Under the pieces are notes generated by a model. The model had not been told where the DNA came from, ran no database searches, and saw nothing but the letters and a program-made list of their open reading frames with translations. This document shows, piece after piece, positions 61,819 to 64,000 of a stretch of DNA of 64,000 bases. The stretch's first letter is position 1. Each line of letters begins with the position of its first letter. Origin of the DNA: Pseudomonas hygromyciniae (lineage in GTDB: Bacteria > Pseudomonadota > Gammaproteobacteria > Pseudomonadales > Pseudomonadaceae); contig NZ_CP070506.1 of NCBI RefSeq assembly GCF_016925675.1, forward strand, positions 1 through 64,000, read 5' to 3'. Made by a program: the position numbers and the translations under genes.

Positions 61819-62370
61819 ATGGCTGATTCCGTGCCCCTCAACCGCCTGGTCACGCGCCTGTTGATCCTGGTGCTGGCGATGTTCGCCTTTGGCTTCGCCC
61901 TGGTGCCGATCTACGACGTGATGTGCAAGGCCTTCGGTATCAACGGCAAGACTGCCGGGCAGTACGAAGGCTCGCAGGTGGTGGACCCATCGCGCCAGGT
62001 GCGGGTGCAGTTTCTGTCGACCAATGCCATCGATATGGTCTGGGAATTTCACTCCAAGGCCGACGAAATCGTGGTCAACCCCGGCGCGGTCAACGAGATG
62101 GTGTTCGTGGCCTTCAACCCCAGCGACAAGCCGATGACGGCCCAGGCGATCCCGAGCATTTCCCCGGCCGAAGCGGCGATGTACTTCCACAAGACCGAGT
62201 GTTTTTGCTTCACCCAGCAAGTGCTGCAGCCGGGAGAGCGCATCGAGATGCCGGTGCGCTTCATTGTCGACCGCGACATGCCCAAGGATGTGAAGCATTT
62301 GACCCTGGCGTACACGCTGTTCGATATCACTGCGCGCCAACCGCCCGTGGCTGTCCATACCGGCGGCTAG
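61819..62370 (+). CDS. ctaG: Cytochrome c oxidase assembly protein CtaG/Cox11
   Basis: Cox11 delivers copper to the CuB site of CoxA. The 183-residue protein has one N-terminal transmembrane helix (LVTRLLILVLAMFAFGFALVPIYDVMCKAFG) and a periplasmic immunoglobulin-like domain with the copper motif KTECFCFTQQ. ATG 61819 follows AGGGGGTGG; GTG 61810 overlaps that site and is less likely. It is separated from coxA by a REPIN. Confidence 0.95.
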   Translation: MADSVPLNRLVTRLLILVLAMFAFGFALVPIYDVMCKAFGINGKTAGQYEGSQVVDPSRQVRVQFLSTNAIDMVWEFHSKADEIVVNPGAVNEMVFVAFNPSDKPMTAQAIPSISPAEAAMYFHKTECFCFTQQVLQPGERIEMPVRFIVDRDMPKDVKHLTLAYTLFDITARQPPVAVHTGG

Positions 62371-62404
62371 GCGTGCCTGCGGGCTCGATTAGGAGAACGG
62401 ATAC

Positions 62405-63292
62405 ATGTCGACTCATGATACGTACTACGTACCAGCGCAAAGCAAATGGCCAATAATTGCCACGTTTGGGCTGTTGATCACCGTGTATGGCCTGGGTGTG
62501 TGGTTCAACGACCTCAAGGCGGCCCGCCCGGAATCCCACGGCCCGTTGATCTTTTTCGTCGGCAGCCTGCTGCTGGCCTACATGATGTTTGGCTGGTTTG
62601 GCGCGGTGATCAAGGAAAGCCGTGCCGGGTTGTACAGCGCGCAGATGGACCGCTCGTTTCGCTGGGGCATGACGTGGTTCATCTTTTCCGAGGTGATGTT
62701 TTTCATCGCGTTCTTTGGCGCGCTGTTCTATGTGCGGCATATGTCGGCGCCGTGGCTGGCCGGCGAAGGCTCCAAGGGCATTGCGCACATGCTGTGGCCG
62801 AATTTCGAATTCGCCTGGCCGCTGCTCAACAACCCTGACCCCAAGCTGTTCCCGGCGCCTGAGGGCACCATCAGCCCGTGGGGCCTGCCGTTGGTCAACA
62901 CCATCTTGCTGGTGAGCTCCAGCGTGACCATCACCATCGCCCACCACGCCCTGCGCAAGGGCCATCGCGGCGCGCTGAAAATCTGGCTGGCTATCACCGT
63001 GTTGCTGGGGTTGGCGTTTCTCGGCTTCCAGGCTGAGGAATATATCCACGCCTATAAAGAGCTGGGCCTGACGCTGGGCTCCGGGGTGTATGGCGCGACC
63101 TTCTTCATGTTGACCGGCTTTCACGGCGCCCACGTGACCATCGGCACGATCATTTTGTTCGTGATGCTGATGCGCATCCTCAAGGGGCACTTCAATGCCG
63201 AGCATCAGTTCGGTTTCGAAGCGGCCAGTTGGTACTGGCACTTCGTGGATGTGGTGTGGATCGGTTTGTTTTTCTTCGTTTACGTGCTGTAG
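62405..63292 (+). CDS. coxC: Cytochrome c oxidase subunit III
   Basis: CoxC is the third core subunit of the aa3 oxidase, supporting stable turnover. The 295 residues have seven predicted membrane helices and contain RWGMTWFIFSEVMFFIAFFGALFY, VNTILLVSSSVTITIAHHAL, YGATFFMLTGFHGAHVTIGT and EAASWYWHFVDVVWIGLFFFVYVL. The ATG at 62405 follows AGGAGAACGGATAC. It is 34 bp after ctaG. A convergent gene begins 4 bp later. Confidence 0.98.
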   Translation: MSTHDTYYVPAQSKWPIIATFGLLITVYGLGVWFNDLKAARPESHGPLIFFVGSLLLAYMMFGWFGAVIKESRAGLYSAQMDRSFRWGMTWFIFSEVMFFIAFFGALFYVRHMSAPWLAGEGSKGIAHMLWPNFEFAWPLLNNPDPKLFPAPEGTISPWGLPLVNTILLVSSSVTITIAHHALRKGHRGALKIWLAITVLLGLAFLGFQAEEYIHAYKELGLTLGSGVYGATFFMLTGFHGAHVTIGTIILFVMLMRILKGHFNAEHQFGFEAASWYWHFVDVVWIGLFFFVYVL

Positions 63293-63296
63293 CGAC

Positions 63297-63500
63297 TTAC
63301 CAGGGGGCGTGGGAAACCAGTTGGCCGCTGAAGAATCCCCAGGTGATCAGCGCCAGGGTGATCACGGCCAGCACCACACGCACGGTCAAGGCTGTGACGA
63401 GGCGATTGGAGTGGCCCTCGTCCTTGACCAGAAAGAACAAGCCACTGAACAGGCTCACAACGGTAGCGATCAGCATCAGGGCAATAGCGGCTTTGAGCAT
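63297..63500 (-). CDS. Twin-transmembrane DUF2909 protein
   Basis: The 67-residue product has two hydrophobic helices (AALIALMLIATVVSLFSGLFFLV-like and VRVVLAVITLALITWGFF) joined by the conserved loop KDEGHSNRLVTALT. It matches DUF2909, a small membrane protein usually lying beside the SURF1 gene in cox loci, with unknown role. ATG 63500 was chosen; the frame is open 23 codons further upstream. It is convergent with coxC and divergent from surf1. Confidence 0.85.
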   Translation of the reverse strand: MLKAAIALMLIATVVSLFSGLFFLVKDEGHSNRLVTALTVRVVLAVITLALITWGFFSGQLVSHAPW

Positions 63501-63584
63501 GGTCAGGCTCCAGGACTCTTTTTTTGAGGGGCGGGCAATGAGATTCAGTATAGCCAGCGCAGCACCCACCTTCGCGGTAACGCC

Positions 63585-64000
63585 ATGAAACGCTTTCGCC
63601 CCGGGATTGCGCCGACCCTGGTGGTGTTGGTGCTGCTACCGCTGATGGTGTTCCTGGGCTTTTGGCAATTGTCCCGTGGCCAGGAAAAACAGGCGCTGCT
63701 GCAGAGTTACGCCGAGCGCCGGGCGGCGCCGCCTATCAGTGTTGATCAGTTGGATGTGTTGGCTGATCCGGCTTTTCGCCGGGTGCAGTTGCGCGGGCAG
63801 TTCGATGCCGGGCACAGCGTGTTGCTGGATAACCGCATGCGTGACGGCAAGGCCGGCGTCGAGTTGCTGCAACCCTTTCATGACCAGGCCAGCGGCCAGT
63901 GGCTGTTGCTCAATCGCGGCTGGCTGGCGTGGCCGGATCGGCGAACGCCGCCGGCCTTCACCACGCCTGACCAGCCTTTGAATATCAATGCCTGGGTGTA
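63585..64000 (+). CDS. SURF1-family cytochrome oxidase assembly protein (3' end missing)
   Basis: SURF1 proteins help insert haem a into CoxA. The visible 138 residues start MKRFRPGIAPTLVVLVLLPL with a transmembrane helix. They have the family segments FLGFWQLSRGQEKQALL, RVQLRGQFDAGHSVLLDNR and LLNRGWLAWPDRRTPP. The frame is open to the window end, where it is cut off; a second transmembrane helix would be expected near the missing C-terminus. Confidence 0.93.
   Translation, partial: MKRFRPGIAPTLVVLVLLPLMVFLGFWQLSRGQEKQALLQSYAERRAAPPISVDQLDVLADPAFRRVQLRGQFDAGHSVLLDNRMRDGKAGVELLQPFHDQASGQWLLLNRGWLAWPDRRTPPAFTTPDQPLNINAWV

Overview
The window comes from the origin-proximal part of a Pseudomonas chromosome, most likely the P. 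fluorescens group. The evidence is the dnaA-dnaN-recF-gyrB cluster, near-perfect parS sites in recF, the glyQS / trkA-rsmB-fmt-def / dprA-tsaC-hemF-aroE / trpBA-trpI / coxBA-ctaG-coxC order known from Pseudomonas, high GC coding sequence, and abundant Pseudomonas-type REP palindromes. No database search was possible, so species-level placement is an inference. oriC itself is not in the window, because the sequence starts inside dnaA.

Layout: 1-5.9 kb holds replication genes (dnaA 3' part, dnaN, recF, gyrB) with two parS sites. At 5.92-7.23 kb an IS3-family insertion sequence with recognisable inverted repeats sits directly behind the gyrB terminator, 14 bp from a third parS site. 7.3-12.1 kb carries a signalling module: an OmpR-type response regulator, a FecR-domain exported protein and a CHASE2-PAS histidine kinase, plus an 840-bp stretch with no convincing gene. 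12.3-24.9 kb is the conserved housekeeping block: a PlsC-like acyltransferase, gmhB, glyS, glyQ, tag, an LpxL-like acyltransferase, a TPR protein, trkA, rsmB, fmt, def, dprA and tsaC. Between def and dprA there is a 16-codon remnant that looks like the start of the LysM gene usually found there.

25-33.2 kb holds qor, hemF, aroE, a SulP transporter and a choline-sulfate module (choX, betC and a divergent LysR regulator). 33.3-38.1 kb holds a D-galactonate catabolic operon (dgoK, dgoA, dgoD and an MFS transporter). 38.2-41.2 kb holds trpBA and the divergent activator gene trpI. 41.2-49.9 kb carries small stress or envelope genes (DUF883, dodecin, two DUF1161 paralogues, OsmC, two lipoproteins), a luciferase-like monooxygenase, a HAD phosphatase, a gamma-type carbonic anhydrase, prlC and a YheV-like zinc ribbon. 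50.2-54.0 kb encodes a three-subunit membrane-bound gluconate 2-dehydrogenase. It is followed by a radical SAM gene under a perfect LexA box, a beta-carbonic anhydrase / SulP pair, and the aa3-type cytochrome c oxidase operon running off the window end in a SURF1 gene.

Non-coding structure is rich. Five copies of a palindromic element of exactly 100 bp occur between genes, one of them inside the cox operon. A second REP family and a 43-bp perfect inverted repeat nested in a larger palindrome also occur. The strongest leads are the LexA-controlled radical SAM gene, the parS cluster with its adjacent insertion sequence, the fixed-length 100-bp REPIN family, the deleted LysM gene, and the poorly understood CHASE2/FecR/OmpR module.
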